From NCBI GenBank assembly GCA_035771165.1, contig JAWNZC010000103.1, forward strand, positions 1,323,001 to 1,387,000: 64,000 nt of DNA, given 5' to 3'. Below, piece after piece: positions 51,757 to 63,691 of this stretch. The notes beneath the pieces are model-generated. The model had not been told where the DNA came from. It ran no database searches and saw only the letters and a list, made by a program, of their open reading frames with translations. Source of the stretch: Paragorgia papillata. Its lineage: Eukaryota > Cnidaria > Anthozoa > Scleralcyonacea > Coralliidae. Made by a program: the position numbers and the translations under genes. The first letter of the stretch is position 1. Each line of letters starts with the position of its first letter.

Positions 51757-52019
51757 GTTTTCTACTGCAACAGCTGTGCAGGAAGCTTCGCCTCACATCA
51801 GTATACCACTGTGAAGTATGCACCACATTCAGCCTTCGATTCAGCCTTCGATTCGGCCTTCGATTCAGCCGTCGATTCAATTCAACTTATTGCGAAGTTA
51901 TCTCCATATTCATCAGGTGGTCGCTATTGCAGAATATCATACAAAAACACAATTTTCTCAAGCGCTATTCTATACGATTTTTTTTAATTTACATATGTTG
52001 TACAGAATTTCATGCTCTT

Positions 52020-53430
52020 TCATCTAGTATAAGTCCCCAGAGTGGCACAGACCCATGAACGACGCAGGCGAGCTTTAAACAAATTGCGGCACGCCGTCAT
52101 TAATACGACAGCTAGGCGGCGGTTGTTTTGCATCTTTCAGATTAAGTCAGATATAAACACAATTTCCTCACGCGTTATTCTATACGATTTTTTAAAATAT
52201 ACATATGTTGTGCAGAATTTCATGCTCTTTAATCTGGTATAAGTCTCCAGAGTGGCACAGACCCATGAACGACGCAGGCGAGCTTTAAACAAATTGCCGC
52301 GCGGCGTCATTAATACGACTGACGGGGGTTGTTTTGCATCTTTCAGATTAAGTCAGATATAAACACAATTTTCTCACGCGTTATTCTATACGATTTTTTA
52401 AAATATACATATGTGGTACAGAATTTCATGCTCTTTAATCTGGAATAAGTCTCCAGAGTGGCACAGACCCATGAACGACGCAGGCACGGTTTAAACTAAT
52501 TGCGGCGCGCCGTCATTAATACGACTGACGCGGATTATGTTGTATATTTCTTATTACATCAGATATAAACACAAATTTCTCAGCCGCTATTCTATACGAT
52601 TTTTTAAAATTTAGATATGTTATACAGAATTTCATGCTCTTTCATCGACTATAAGTCCCCAAAGTGGCACAGACCCATGAACGACGCAGGCGAGCTTTAA
52701 ACAAATTGCGGCTCGCCGTCATTAATACGACTGACGGAGGTTGTTTTGCATCTTTCAGATTACCTCAGATGTAAACACAATTTTCTCAGGCGCTATTCTA
52801 TACGATTTTTTTAAATTTACATATGTTGTACAGAATTTCATGCTCTTTAATCTAGTATAAGTCTGCAGAGTGGCACAGACCCATGAACGACGCAGGCGAG
52901 CTTTAAACAAATTGCCGCGCGGTGTCATTAATGCGACTGACGGGGGTTGTTTTGCATCTTTCAGATTACCTCAGATGTAAACACAATTTTCTCAGGCGCT
53001 ATTCTATACGATTTTTTTTAATTTACATATGTTGTACAGAATTTCATGCTCTTTCATACAGTATAAGTCCCCAGAGTGGCACAGACCCATGAACGACGCA
53101 GGCGAGCTTTAAACAAATTGCCGCGCGCCGTTATTAATACGACTGACGGGGGTTGTTTTGCGTATTTCCGATTACGTCGGATATAAACACAATTTTCTCA
53201 CGCGCTATTCTATACGATTTTTTTTAATTTACATATGTTGTACAGAATTTCATGCTCTTTAATCTGGTAGAAGTCTGAAGAGTGGCACAGACCCATGAAC
53301 GACGCAGGCAAGCTTTAAACAAGTTTCCGCGCGCCATCATTAATACGACTGACGGGGGTTGTTTTGCATATTTCAGATTACCTCAGATAAGAACACAATT
53401 TTGTTAACCGCTTTTCTATTGTCTTTTTTT
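52020..53430. repeat. Left-arm tandem repeats of the foldback element (7 copies, about 205 bp)
   Basis: Each unit has CAGACCCATGAACGACGCAG, TTTAAACAAATTGC, a GCGCGCCGTCATTAATACGA core, TTTTGCATCTTTCAGATTA, CTATACGATTTTTT and CAGAATTTCATGCTCTTT. Units begin near 52045, 52257, 52467, 52671, 52879, 53086 and 53287. Confidence 0.92.
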
Positions 53431-53449
53431 TTAAATTTACATATTGTAA

Positions 53450-53524
<75 letters not shown>

Positions 53525-53580
53525 CCGATAAAGCCCTCCTGCGCGGTTTATAAATATTACATATATATATATATATACTT
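53450..53580. repeat. (TA)n tract with a Penelope-type fragment
   Basis: TA repeats surround ATCCGATAAAGCCCTCCTGC, the arm also found at 17425-17455. It marks the inner border of the left arm. Confidence 0.8.
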
Positions 53581-53851
53581 TTATATAGTATATATTCTAA
53601 TTACACCGTGTTTCTTGCATCATGCTTGTCCCAAATGTGGAGGATTTTAACCTAATCCGTCTTTTTAAATGCACAGCACCGCAGCATGTCAAACTCGTAC
53701 CCAGGGTCTTTTTACGAGGCTAATAAGTCGCTAGAGCGCCGAGATTAGTATAGACCCTGGATACAAGTTTTCGCAGCGTGTTTTATACCATGCAGTTCGA
53801 ACAATATATGTTAGAAAATAAAATTTATTCATCCACTATATACGAGATACA

Positions 53852-55331
53852 CAGGGGCGGATCCAGGAATTTTCATACGTTAGTCAAAATTTTAGTTGTC
53901 AACACTCAGGGGGGATTTTTTTTGGGGGGGTTGTATGATTCATCATAATAACGCCCCCCCCCCCCCCCTCCCCCATATGATCATATTACACCACACCATG
54001 CTGTCCGCTCAATTGATAGCCTAACATTAGCAACAAAAATAGACTATAAAATACAATGCCACATATTTAGTTCGGTGAATAAATATATAGAATAATAGAT
54101 AATATATATTTATGAAACTAGTCAATGACTCAATATGCCCATCAGTTAAAGCATTTTCTCCTGCAAAGCCAAAGGCAATTTTGGCAGCCTGGCAGGTTAT
54201 GATCGTATTACACCAGACCATGCTGTCGGTCTATTGATAGCCTAACAAAATAGACTAAATACAAATATACAATGCCACTTATTTTGTTCGGTCACTTGAT
54301 CGGTGAATAAATATATAGAATAATCGATACCTAAGTCGAAATCTTTAGCTGATATTAATTGATATAATGCTGCTTTTATAATGCATTTATATGATTTAGA
54401 TATTAATAACCTTTTGACCGCAAAATTATGCTAATTTGGGTAAATTCCATCGAGATTATCATATACAAGCCTAAATATTAAAATCGGCGCACAGCTTGTT
54501 CTGTTAATAGACATTCTAAAACAAGACAAAATATGTTTAATTTACCTTATAGCAGTACAGGACTTGTTCTTTTGATCTCGAAGACACTTCGGGATTAAAC
54601 TCTCGGCACCAAAATTTCTACTGAGGCAGAAGTTCGTGCTGTTTATCGCACTCAAAAGCTCTTCAACAGAACTCTTCGGCGAAGCGTCGATTCGCTTCAT
54701 CAGATCAGCATAAATTTCTTGTAGACAGTTTTGATCGTTCCCCGCAAACGCAGACTGAACAGTATCGTAAATACTACAAGACATTGCTGTTTAAATTCTT
54801 TCTACTCTAACGTGGGACTTCGAATTGAACCTCAGTGGCCAAGCAGCGATCAGAAAGGCTGGATTCGTCAGCCCTTGAGTGTTACAGCAAGATCATATCC
54901 CACGCTGCGAATCGGTCAAGATCGGTCAAAAAATGTGACCAATAAGAATACGAATATTTTTTTAATTAGCCAATCAGATAGCTTGTATACGAGCCCCTGA
55001 TTCCTAAATCGGTCAGAACTCCCCACAGATCGGTCAAAATTGCTGATCTCCATGGAGATGAGCATATTGACTAATCAGATGGCTAGAATCTGACTCAGAT
55101 CGGTCAAAACTCACGCGTAAGTCCGCTGTTCGTTGACTTGATAATATTACTTTACAGAAACTCAGCCGCAGCATGAAACTTGATAACTGGACTACAATGG
55201 TGCCGCTGCTTGAAAATAGATAATTCATCATAAACTGGACTATCATTCGAATTTTAATTAATTAACTATTTAACTCCGCAATTTTTACGTTAGTCGCGTG
55301 ACTGGTTTGACGACCCCTAGATCCGCCCCTG
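53852..55331. mobile_element. hAT-like non-autonomous element nested in the foldback element
   Basis: 1,480 bp with ends CAGGGGCGGATCCAG and CTAGATCCGCCCCTG, flanked by a perfect 8-bp duplication GAGATACA (53844-53851 and 55332-55339). Both features fit hAT. Inside are a duplicated segment (53978-54092 and 54198-54328), a candidate first exon (54546-54784) and five ATCGGTCA words (54910-55110). Confidence 0.88.
54546..54784 (-). CDS. Candidate first exon carried by the hAT-like element (unknown product)
   Basis: An ATG opens 79 codons plus two bases, ending at AAG followed by donor-like GTAAAT. The peptide (MSCSIYDTVQSAFAGND..., LMKRIDASPKSSVEELLSAI, FGAESLIPKCLRD) has balanced, protein-like composition but I do not recognise it. 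It could be a captured host exon, the start of a lost transposase, or chance. Confidence 0.35.
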
Positions 55332-55339
55332 GAGATACA

Positions 55340-56689
55340 TTGTCACTCTTTGATATGCTTATCATGTACAAAAAGCACGCACGATTGATGTGCAGTACCT
55401 CTCCTAAATATGCTGATACGCATTTTGAAAGACGGACTCGATATAAAGTCTATACGTAATTGTATACACCATAACCCCTTTCCATTGTCATTCAATTAGA
55501 ACATACATTCTTAAATGTCAACTCAAGGCAAATTATTTTCCGGCTAATTTTATGCGCCAAAGTATGGACTACGAATATGGTGATAAAAATTTGAAGCAAA
55601 CCGTACTTTTTGTTGATTTCTGAATTTTTCAACGAAGTATTCTATAAAAAGTCGTGTCGTTAAAAGAGTCTGGTACTAGCAAGTTTAAGACGTAAACAGT
55701 TGAACCTGGACGATTGAAATCATAAGAAAAGCTTATTGTACAAGTTTCCAACCACACATGTATTAAAGTATTTGGTGCTTTTTGAGTGTATTTACTTTAA
55801 TGGATCGTAAAATCGTTCCTCCGTTTACGTCACACATTTATTGCTAGTGCCAGACTCTTTATACATTATCGATTCAACATTCCAAAATCAAAGGAAAAAA
55901 ATTTCATTTCAATTTTTCCCATCATATTCAGATTCTACTTGCTTTAATACATTATATAAAGCGAAAAATGTAATTTGCCTTGACTCGACCTTTAATACAT
56001 CATATAAATAAAGACGTTGGTTTAATTGTTATTTGATTACATATATTAATATTTTCGCTTACTCAGTTTGAGTGTGAAATTATTTCCTTTTAGTATCTGA
56101 CGTTTCTGTTTACCTAGGCTATTAACCATGCGAAACAATCTGCATCGGAGTTTCGTGTGGTATGGGCGCGTCGCCGGTGCACGTGATAATTCGAGTATAT
56201 CTCGTGAATAAGTCTGTAAATCGTTTACATAAATCTCGACAAACATTTCACATTTGCATTGAAATCGCAACCTTTTCATTTAGGGAACATTTATGTTTTG
56301 ATTAAATGTAATTACTACACGTGTTGATTGGCCTTGTTATAATGAGAATGGATGACGTGTCTTTTTCCACTCTCTTTGTTCCTTTGTTGGTGAAAGCCAC
56401 TGTGAGCAAAGAGTCCACTTTTTTTCGCAATAGGTCGGTCGCTGACGCCACAGTGGAAAGTTGTGTCTTCTGCCTTGGACGAGTTCTTCCGTCAATGATG
56501 TCTGATGACTTTTCTGACTGTAGGTGTAGATATATGTTTTGGTATAATAGTACTAACGATCTTTTTCAAACTTTTGCACCATGGTGTGGACTATTTATGT
56601 CATGCATGGGTAAGTTCTTCGCGTTGTGACTTGCAAACGGCCTATCATGCACACTTTTTGGTTGATATCGGCAAACATGTATCGTATAG
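55340..56689. other. Remaining interior of the foldback element
   Basis: No supported gene. A small inverted-repeat pair (AGAGTCTGGTACTAGCAAG near 55667 and CTAGTGCCAGACTCTTTA near 55843) is visible. A 102-codon plus frame at 56321-56629 shows no motif I know. Confidence 0.5.
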
Positions 56690-59610
56690 AAAGAATAGCG
56701 CGTGAGAAAATTGTGTTTATATCTGACTTAGTCTGAAAGATGCAAAACAACCCCCGTCAGTCGTATTAATGACGTCGCGCGGCAATTTGTTTAAAGCTCG
56801 CCTGCGTCGTTCATGGGTCTGTGCCACTCTGAAGACTTATACTAGATGAAAGAGCATGAAATTCTGTACAACATATGTAAATTAAAAAAAATCGTATAGA
56901 ATAGCGCGTGAGACATTTGTGTTTATATCTGATGTAATAAGAAATATACAACATAATCCCCGTCAGTCGTATTAATGACGGCGCGGCGCAATTAGTTTAA
57001 ACCTTGCCTGCGTCGTTCATGGGTCTGTGCCACTCTGGAGACTTATTCCAGATTAAAGAGCATGAAATTCTGTACAACATATGTAAATTAAAAAAAATCG
57101 TATAGAATAGCGCCTGAGAAAATTGTGTTTATATCTGACTTAATCTGAAAGATGCAAAACAACCCCCGTCAGTCGGATTAATGACGGCGCGCGGCAATTT
57201 GTTTAAAGCTCGCCTGCGTCGTTCATGGGTCTGTGGCACTTTGGGGACTTATAGTAGATGAAAGAGCATGAAATTGTGTATAACATATCTAAATTTAAAA
57301 AAATCGTATAGAATAGCGGCTGAGAAATTTGTGTTTATATCTGATGTAATAAGAAATATACACCATAATCCCCGTCAGTCGTATTAATGACGGCGCCCCG
57401 CAAATAGTTTAAACCTTGCCTGCGTCGTTCATGGGTATGTGCCACTCTGAAGACTTATACTAGATCAAAGAGCATGAAATTCTGTACAACATATGTAAAT
57501 TTAAAAAAATCGTATAGAATAGCGCGTGAGAAATTTGTGTTTATATCTGATGTAATAAGAAATATACACCATAATCCCCGTCAGTCGTATTAATGACGGC
57601 GCGCCGCAATTAGTTTAAACCTTGCCTGCGTCGTTCATGGGTCTGTGCCACTCTGGAGACTTATACCAGATTAAAAAGCATGAAATTCTGTACAACATAT
57701 GTAAATTAACAAAAATCGTATAGAATAGCGCCTGAGAAAATTGTGTTTACATCTGAGGTAATCTGAAAGATGCAAAACAACCTCCGTCAGTCGAGTAATG
57801 ATGGCGCGCCGCAATTTGTTTAAAGCTCGCCTGCGTCGTTCATGGGTCTGTGCCACTCTGGAGACTTACACTAGATGAAAGAGCATGTAATTCTGTACAA
57901 CATATGTATATTAAAAAAAATCGTATAGAATAGCGCCTGAGAAAATTCTGTTTACATCTGAGGTAATCTGAAAGATGCAAAACAACCTCCGTCAGTCGAG
58001 TAATGACGGCGCGCCGCAATTTGTTTAAAGCTCGCCTGCGTCGTTCATGGGTCTGTGCCACTCTGGAGACTTATACCAGATTAAAGAGCATGAAATTCTG
58101 CACAACATATGTATATTTTAAAAAATCGTATAGAATAGCGGTTGAGAAATTTGTGTTTATATCTGATGTAATAAGAAATATACAACATAATCCCCGTCAG
58201 TCGTATTAATGACGCCGCGCCGCAATTTGTTTAAAGCTCGCCTGCGTCGTTCACGGGTCTGTGCCACTCTGAAGACTTATTCCAGATTAAAGAGCATGAA
58301 ATTCTGTACAACATATGTAAATTAAATAAAATCGTATAGAATAGCGCGTGAGAAAATTGTGTTTATATCTGACTTAATCTGAAAGATGCAAAACAACCCC
58401 CGTCAGTCGTATTAATGACGCCGCGCGGCAATTTGTTTAAAGCTCGCCTGCGTCGTTCATGGGTCTGTGCCACTCTGGAGACTTATACCAGATTAAAGAG
58501 CATGAAATTCTGCACAACATATGTATATTTTAAAAAATCGTATAGAATAACGCGTGAGGAAATTGTGTTTATATCTGACTTAATCTGAAAGATGCAAAAC
58601 AACCCCCGCCTAGCTGTCGTATTAATGACGGCGTGCCGCAATTTGTTTAAAGCTCGCCTGCGTCGTTCATGGGTCTGTGCCACCCTGGAGACTTATTCCA
58701 GATTAAAGAGCATGAAATTCTGTACAGCATATGTAAATTAAAAAAATTGGTATAGAATAGCGCCTGAGAAAATTGTGTTTACATCTGAGGTAATCTGAAA
58801 GATGCAAAACAACCTCCGTCAGTCGTATTAATGACGGCGCGCCGCAATTTGTTTAAAGCTCGCCTGCGTCGTTCATGGGTCTGTGCCACTCTGAAGGCTT
58901 ATACCAGATTAAAAAGCATGAAATTCTGTACAACATATGTAAATTAACAAAAATCGTATAGAATAGCGCGTGAGAAAATTGTGTTTATATCTGAATTAAT
59001 CTGAAAGATGCAAAACAACCTCCGTCAGTCGAGTAATGACGGCGCGCCGCAATTTGTTTAAAGCTCGCCTGCGTCGTTCATGGGTCTGTGCCACTCTGGA
59101 GACTTATGCCAGATTAAAGAGCATGAAATTATGTACAACATATGTATATTTAAAAAAATCGTATAGAATAGCGGTTGAGAAATTTGTGTTTATATCTGAT
59201 GTAATAAGAAATATACAACATAATCCCCGTCAGTCGTATTAATGACAGCGCGCCGCAATTTGTTTAAAGCTCGCCTGCGTCGTTCATGGGTCTGTGCCAC
59301 TCTGGAGACTTACACTAGATGAAAGAGCATGTAATTCTGTACAACATATGTAAATTAAAAAAAATCGTATAGAATAGCGCCTGAGAAAATTCTGTTTACA
59401 TCTGAGGTAATCTGAAAGATGCAAAACAACCTCCCTGAGTCGTATTAATGACGGCGCGCCGCAATTTGTTTAAAGCTCGCCTGCGTCGTTCATGGGTCTG
59501 TGCCACTCTGGAGACTTATACTAGATGAAAGAGCATGAAATTCTGTACAACATATGTAAATTAAAAAAAATCGTATAGAATAGCGCTTGAGAAAATTGTG
59601 TTTTTGTATG
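56690..59610. repeat. Right-arm inverted tandem repeats of the foldback element (14 copies)
   Basis: Reverse complements of the left-arm unit, with GCCTGCGTCGTTCATGGGTC in each. Two subtypes alternate: one with AAAGATGCAAAACAACC and one with AAGAAATATACAACATAATC. Short frames in the units are not genes. Confidence 0.92.
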
Positions 59611-59797
59611 ATATTCTGCAATAGCGACCACCTGATGAATATGGAGATAACTTCGCAATAAGTTGCGATAATTGAATCGACGGCTGAATTGAAGGCCGAA
59701 TCGAAGGCTGAATCGAAGGCTGAATGTGGTGCATACTTCACAGTGGTCATCAGTATTACACATGACCCACTTGTTTCCATCTTACAGACTGATATTT

Positions 59798-59805
59798 TGA
59801 CGTCA
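59798..59805. promoter_or_regulatory. CRE-like TGACGTCA site
   Basis: A perfect TGACGTCA octamer 42 bp beyond the target duplication. Without the foldback element it would lie about 100 bp upstream of the AGPAT5-like start codon, a plausible promoter position. Function is inferred. Confidence 0.3.
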
Positions 59806-60392
59806 TTTAGCCTGCGTGCAGGCTCTCCTCCAGATCGTTTGTCAATATTAGGCGAGTTTCTGGGTGTTGCGCGCGCATCACTTCTCAAAAAACTGGCAAG
59901 CTCCTTGGCAAGCTCCACTCAAAGTAAACATACCGTTTAAAATCAACAAAGTATACATACTGTTTCTGGATGTTTAACACTGTTATTCTGCTTCTGTTGG
60001 CTCGCTAGGCTACAGGCGAGGGCGAGGCCAGAATGGGGCGAGGCGAGCTGAGAAAGGTCTGTCTAATTTTGACAAACGTCTCCTAGTCATCAATCATGCG
60101 GCTGTCATAAAGCACAATTATCATAAGCACAATGAAAGCACTATTAATCCGACAGCAATCTTGCACGCTTTCAGTGGTTTGCAAATTCAGCGGATTATAC
60201 AATGTCGAAAAGACTAAGTGAATGTTGCAGACTGTTGTTTCACAATAAAAGCAGGGTTAATACTTCTGCGAATCTTTTTAAACCATCGGACAAATTATAG
60301 TCATACTTGGATATATATATATATATTTATGGGTTGAGTGTGACTTAGGTATAATTTGCACGATCACAATTTTTTGACATTTGATATATATG

Positions 60393-60500
60393 TACTATTT
60401 ACAGAATGAGTGGCCGTTCTGTATCGGGGTATACAGACACGAGGCGAAGCCGAGTGCCTGTACCCCGATACAGAACGGACACGAATTCTGTAAATGACTT
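60393..60500. repeat. Palindrome (GTTCTGTATCGGGGTA arms)
   Basis: TTTACAGAAT, CCGTTCTGTATCGGGGTA on the left and TACCCCGATACAGAACGG, ATTCTGTAAA on the right. Arms are about 42 bp around GAGGCGAAGCC. Confidence 0.75.
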
Positions 60501-61479
60501 CTAAAACGTCTATTAAATTAGCGAAAAATACATCACGTTAAGAGCTGATAAATCTTCGAGGTAAGGTTTAATAGGCTACGATTATTAAATTAGTGTTGTG
60601 CGCATGCGCTTTGATTTAGTATTAGTCCCACATTTTATATTCTAAGTGACGTGCCATAAATAGCTAGAATCTCTCAGACTGCATTTCCCGCATTCTGAGG
60701 CGATATTTAAAAAAATAACTGATCGCCATAAATAGCAAAGTTTTGTTGTCTCCAAACCAAAAGAATGTAGTACACATATCAAAATTTATTGAGAATTATT
60801 TATGATAAGTCGTATGTATGTGGACCTTGTAATGCTATATTTTCCATCTAGACTACACCAAACTGAAATTTGACCCATCAAAAAGTTTCAGGCCAAGTTC
60901 AAACCTGGAACTTCACATGAACCAAAATCAATGCAAATTAGGTTAAATTACGGAAAACATTGTTGACACAGCACTCTTACTTATATACTTTGTCGAATAT
61001 TCAGGCTATATTTATATAAAAGGGGCAGTCCGGGTTGGGTATGCTAGAATATACAGTATGATGAATATTCTGCGTAGATCTAGGGCGTTGTTTCCGGAAT
61101 TACAACTGTAATCAACAGTAAACCTTGCCTTGTCATTCTAAATATAGCTATATGTACGTAGGTACTTTACAACTGCGGCATATAATCTTACATTGCTTAC
61201 TGAGGGGGATAAGGATTAAGTTGATTACACGTAAGCGCGACAGCACGTTTGTGCAGAATCACAAGGTCAAATATACGACCTTGATGAATTGCGCTACATT
61301 GCGTTTAACGTCGAAGCCGCAGATCGTTTAATATTTTCGTGCATATTAAAACAGTAATATATAGTTATATCATTACGAGTCAACTTGCTTCTCCCTTGAA
61401 GGCTTCACTACGTAACATCATTACCCCCCCCCCCCCCCTCAACAAGTTTCTCCCCGGATTTAAACTTTTCACAGGAATG

Positions 61480-61552
61480 GCCTGGAAGACCATTGGGGGG
61501 GCGGTCGCCCCCCCTCGCCCCCCCTGGCTACGCCACTGTTTGTTGTATAGCA
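61480..61552 (-). mobile_element. Single terminus of a CAGTGGCGTAGCCAGG element
   Basis: Minus strand begins CAGTGGCGTAGCCAGGGGGG, followed by G-rich sequence, a common hAT-type terminus. The other end was not identified; the C-run at 61425 may belong to it. Confidence 0.5.
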
Positions 61553-61806
61553 ACTGTTTGCATCCACTATAGAAGAAGGCTTGAAGAATTTGTATCAGGA
61601 GCATTTATTCAACGAACGTCTGGATCATTTACCTTGTCCTTTTTCCAGTCAAAGTCAACTTTACGTCCCTTGGAGTATCGCCATCGTAGCGGCTGGGTCT
61701 TTCTGACCGGTCTGGCCAAGTCGGCAGCACTTTCCGGTGAGTCTACCCATTATATAGTGTGAAAACCACATTGGGTGTGTTTTAAATTTGTGTGTGTGTT
61801 CTAATA

Positions 61807-63584
61807 ATGGAGAAAATTACGGAAAACGTGGTGTATACAACTTTGCCGAGTGAAATACTAAACGACAGTGCTCACCAGCGTGTGACGAGTGATGAATTTT
61901 GTGAGCGCCTTTTTTCAAAATATGACTGTGAATTCTTCAAGTGTGTCCAGTTTCTACCGAAACACCAGATTCGTTTTTCGTTCGCGAACTCTACAAGAAT
62001 GAAGGTCTTCCTAAGCGAGGGCCTTTCTTTTCGAGGGGCTAAGTTAGCTCTTCGTGAAGCCTCTAGTACAACGACAGTCAAAGTGCATAATGTCCCTATG
62101 GAATTAAGCGATGATTACTTTACTCGAGCATTATCGCTCTACGGTGATGTTGTAGAAATTGATTCCGAAAGCCACAAAAAGTGGAATTCTGTTCTAACCG
62201 GAACACGACTCGTAACGATGAAAATCAAATCCCCAATCCCATCGTTAATAAAAGTGGGTCACTATACAGCGAGAGTTTTTTATCGGGGCCAAATTCCAAC
62301 ATGCTTTAAGTGTAAGGAGTTAGGTCACATCATGCAAAACTGCCCTAGGAATGTCAATTCGTGTTCGAGGTGTGGCTCTCATGAGCACACGGCTTTCAAC
62401 TGCGATCGTCCGTGGGGAAATATGCCTACCCAACGTAGTAACGCAGCAGTTGAAACCTCACGTAATGATGAAAACCGATTTAGCCCCTTGGGAGTCGAGA
62501 GCGAAGATGAATTCGAAAACGATGAAACTCCTACTTCGTCGCCAAATCCAAAGCGATCACGAGCAGAAAACACCGATGTGTCAACTTCGTTGCCTGCCCA
62601 CAATGGCGGAGTCACTCTCGATGGAAGCGAAGAAGAAGGTTCTCAAACAAAAGATAATGATGATACGCAAGAGAGGTTGCCAATGGACGCAACCAATCAA
62701 CAGCTCATGGGAGACGCCCTTGAAGGCAATCAAATGGAAGCTAGCCAACATGCAAATGAAGCCGTAGAAGAAATTTCTCAAAAGGAAAGCAGCCAACCTA
62801 CAAGTGAGGAAGTCACGCAAGTTGTTACCCATCAGGATGGAAACCAACCTGCAATGGAGGTCGCTGAAAGGTCGGAGAGCAGCCAAAATGATAATACGCC
62901 AGCTGCTTCTCAATCAGAGGAGAAGGCACTCGAGAGCTCTTCAATGGAAGGCAACTGTCCTTATGCAAAGGAAGACACGCATCCATCTACAGTGTGTATA
63001 AAAAAAATTCGAACCCTTAGAGAATGAATTAGCATTCTTTTCAAACAACCTATTGTAGTAATTTGAAAGCCCTAAGCACTTCGCTGAACCCACAGATGCG
63101 TAAAACACACGGTCTTATACACCTGGGAAATTAAGTTAACTTGAAGTGTATGCATGGTGAAAGTATTTAATAGCTTTTTCGCTTCGTTTAACGTATGTGC
63201 TGATTAATTTATAACGCAGCGCTTTTAGGGCTTTCAAACTACTACAATAGGTTGTTTGAAAAGAATGCTAATTCATTTTCTAAGGGTTCGAATTTTTTTG
63301 ATACACACTGTATGGTGGACAATGGCCAGGATGTCAATGATGAGAGGCAAATGGTCTCTCTGGGGGAGGGAAATGCAAATCAGGACACGCAGAGCGAAGA
63401 GGAGCATCCTGTCAATGAAAACCCGCGAGCCGTTCAAAGCGAGAAGTTTACGACGCCAAACCAGCCTCGCCGTAGGATTGCCCATACTCCAAGTAACCAA
63501 AGAAACATGTTGGAGTTCTGTATTACAACGCGTGGTCAACTACAAAGATCACTTTCTCTCTGTTCTCTGCCGTCAGAATTATAG
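61807..63584 (+). CDS. L1/Tx1-like LINE ORF1 (gag-like, CCHC zinc knuckles), interrupted
   Basis: Starts MEKITENVVYTTLP (an ATG also exists at 61792 in frame). An RRM-like region (about residues 90-160: VKVHNVPMELSDDYF, LYGDVVEI) precedes zinc knuckles CFKCKELGHIMQNC and CSRCGSHEHTAFNC. Then comes a long acidic, Gln/Ser-rich tail. At 62990-63310 a TA-flanked element is inserted; beyond it the same frame resumes (MVDNGQDVNDERQ) and ends at 63584. Such proteins bind the element's RNA. Known of the family; the ORF before the insertion is clean. Confidence 0.85.
62990..63310. mobile_element. TA-flanked MITE inside LINE ORF1
   Basis: Ends CAGTGTGTATAAAAAAAATT and the complement of AATTTTTTTGATACACACTG, arms of about 85 bp, flanked by TA (62988-62989 and 63311-63312). 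The CAGTGTGTAT start is Tc1/mariner-like. No coding capacity. Confidence 0.88.
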
Positions 63585-63691
63585 AAAAGGCTAATAGTTC
63601 ATCCTCTGGGTCTGCTTATCACCATTTCTTTGGAGCGCTCAAGCCGGTTCGATCCAATAAAAGAAAAGACAAACCGTACTAAAGTACACAA

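Larger units (their letters stand above)
51805..59747. mobile_element. Foldback-type transposon with long subrepeat arms, 9-bp target duplication
   Basis: 7,943 bp. Ends ACCACTGTGAAGTATGCACC and its complement; both arms continue with CTTCGATTCAGC-type repeats, TTCATCAGGTGGTCGC, and then about 205-bp tandem repeats (7 in the left arm, 14 inverted in the right). Flanked by a perfect duplication CATCAGTAT (51796-51804 and 59748-59756). Drosophila FB elements have the same build and duplication size. No transposase is seen. It sits 48 bp upstream of the AGPAT5-like start codon. Confidence 0.9.
59757..61560. other. Upstream flank beyond the foldback element
   Basis: Joined to 51757-51804 across the removed element this would be the original 5' flank of the AGPAT5-like gene. 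It holds a CRE-like site, a palindrome (60393-60500), a C-run (61425-61439) and an hAT-like terminus near 61550. No gene supported. Confidence 0.6.

Noticed and set aside
59490..59918. 142-codon minus frame starting outside the foldback element
   Set aside because: It runs across the foldback border into arm repeats; no motif, and the part outside is unlike any family I know.
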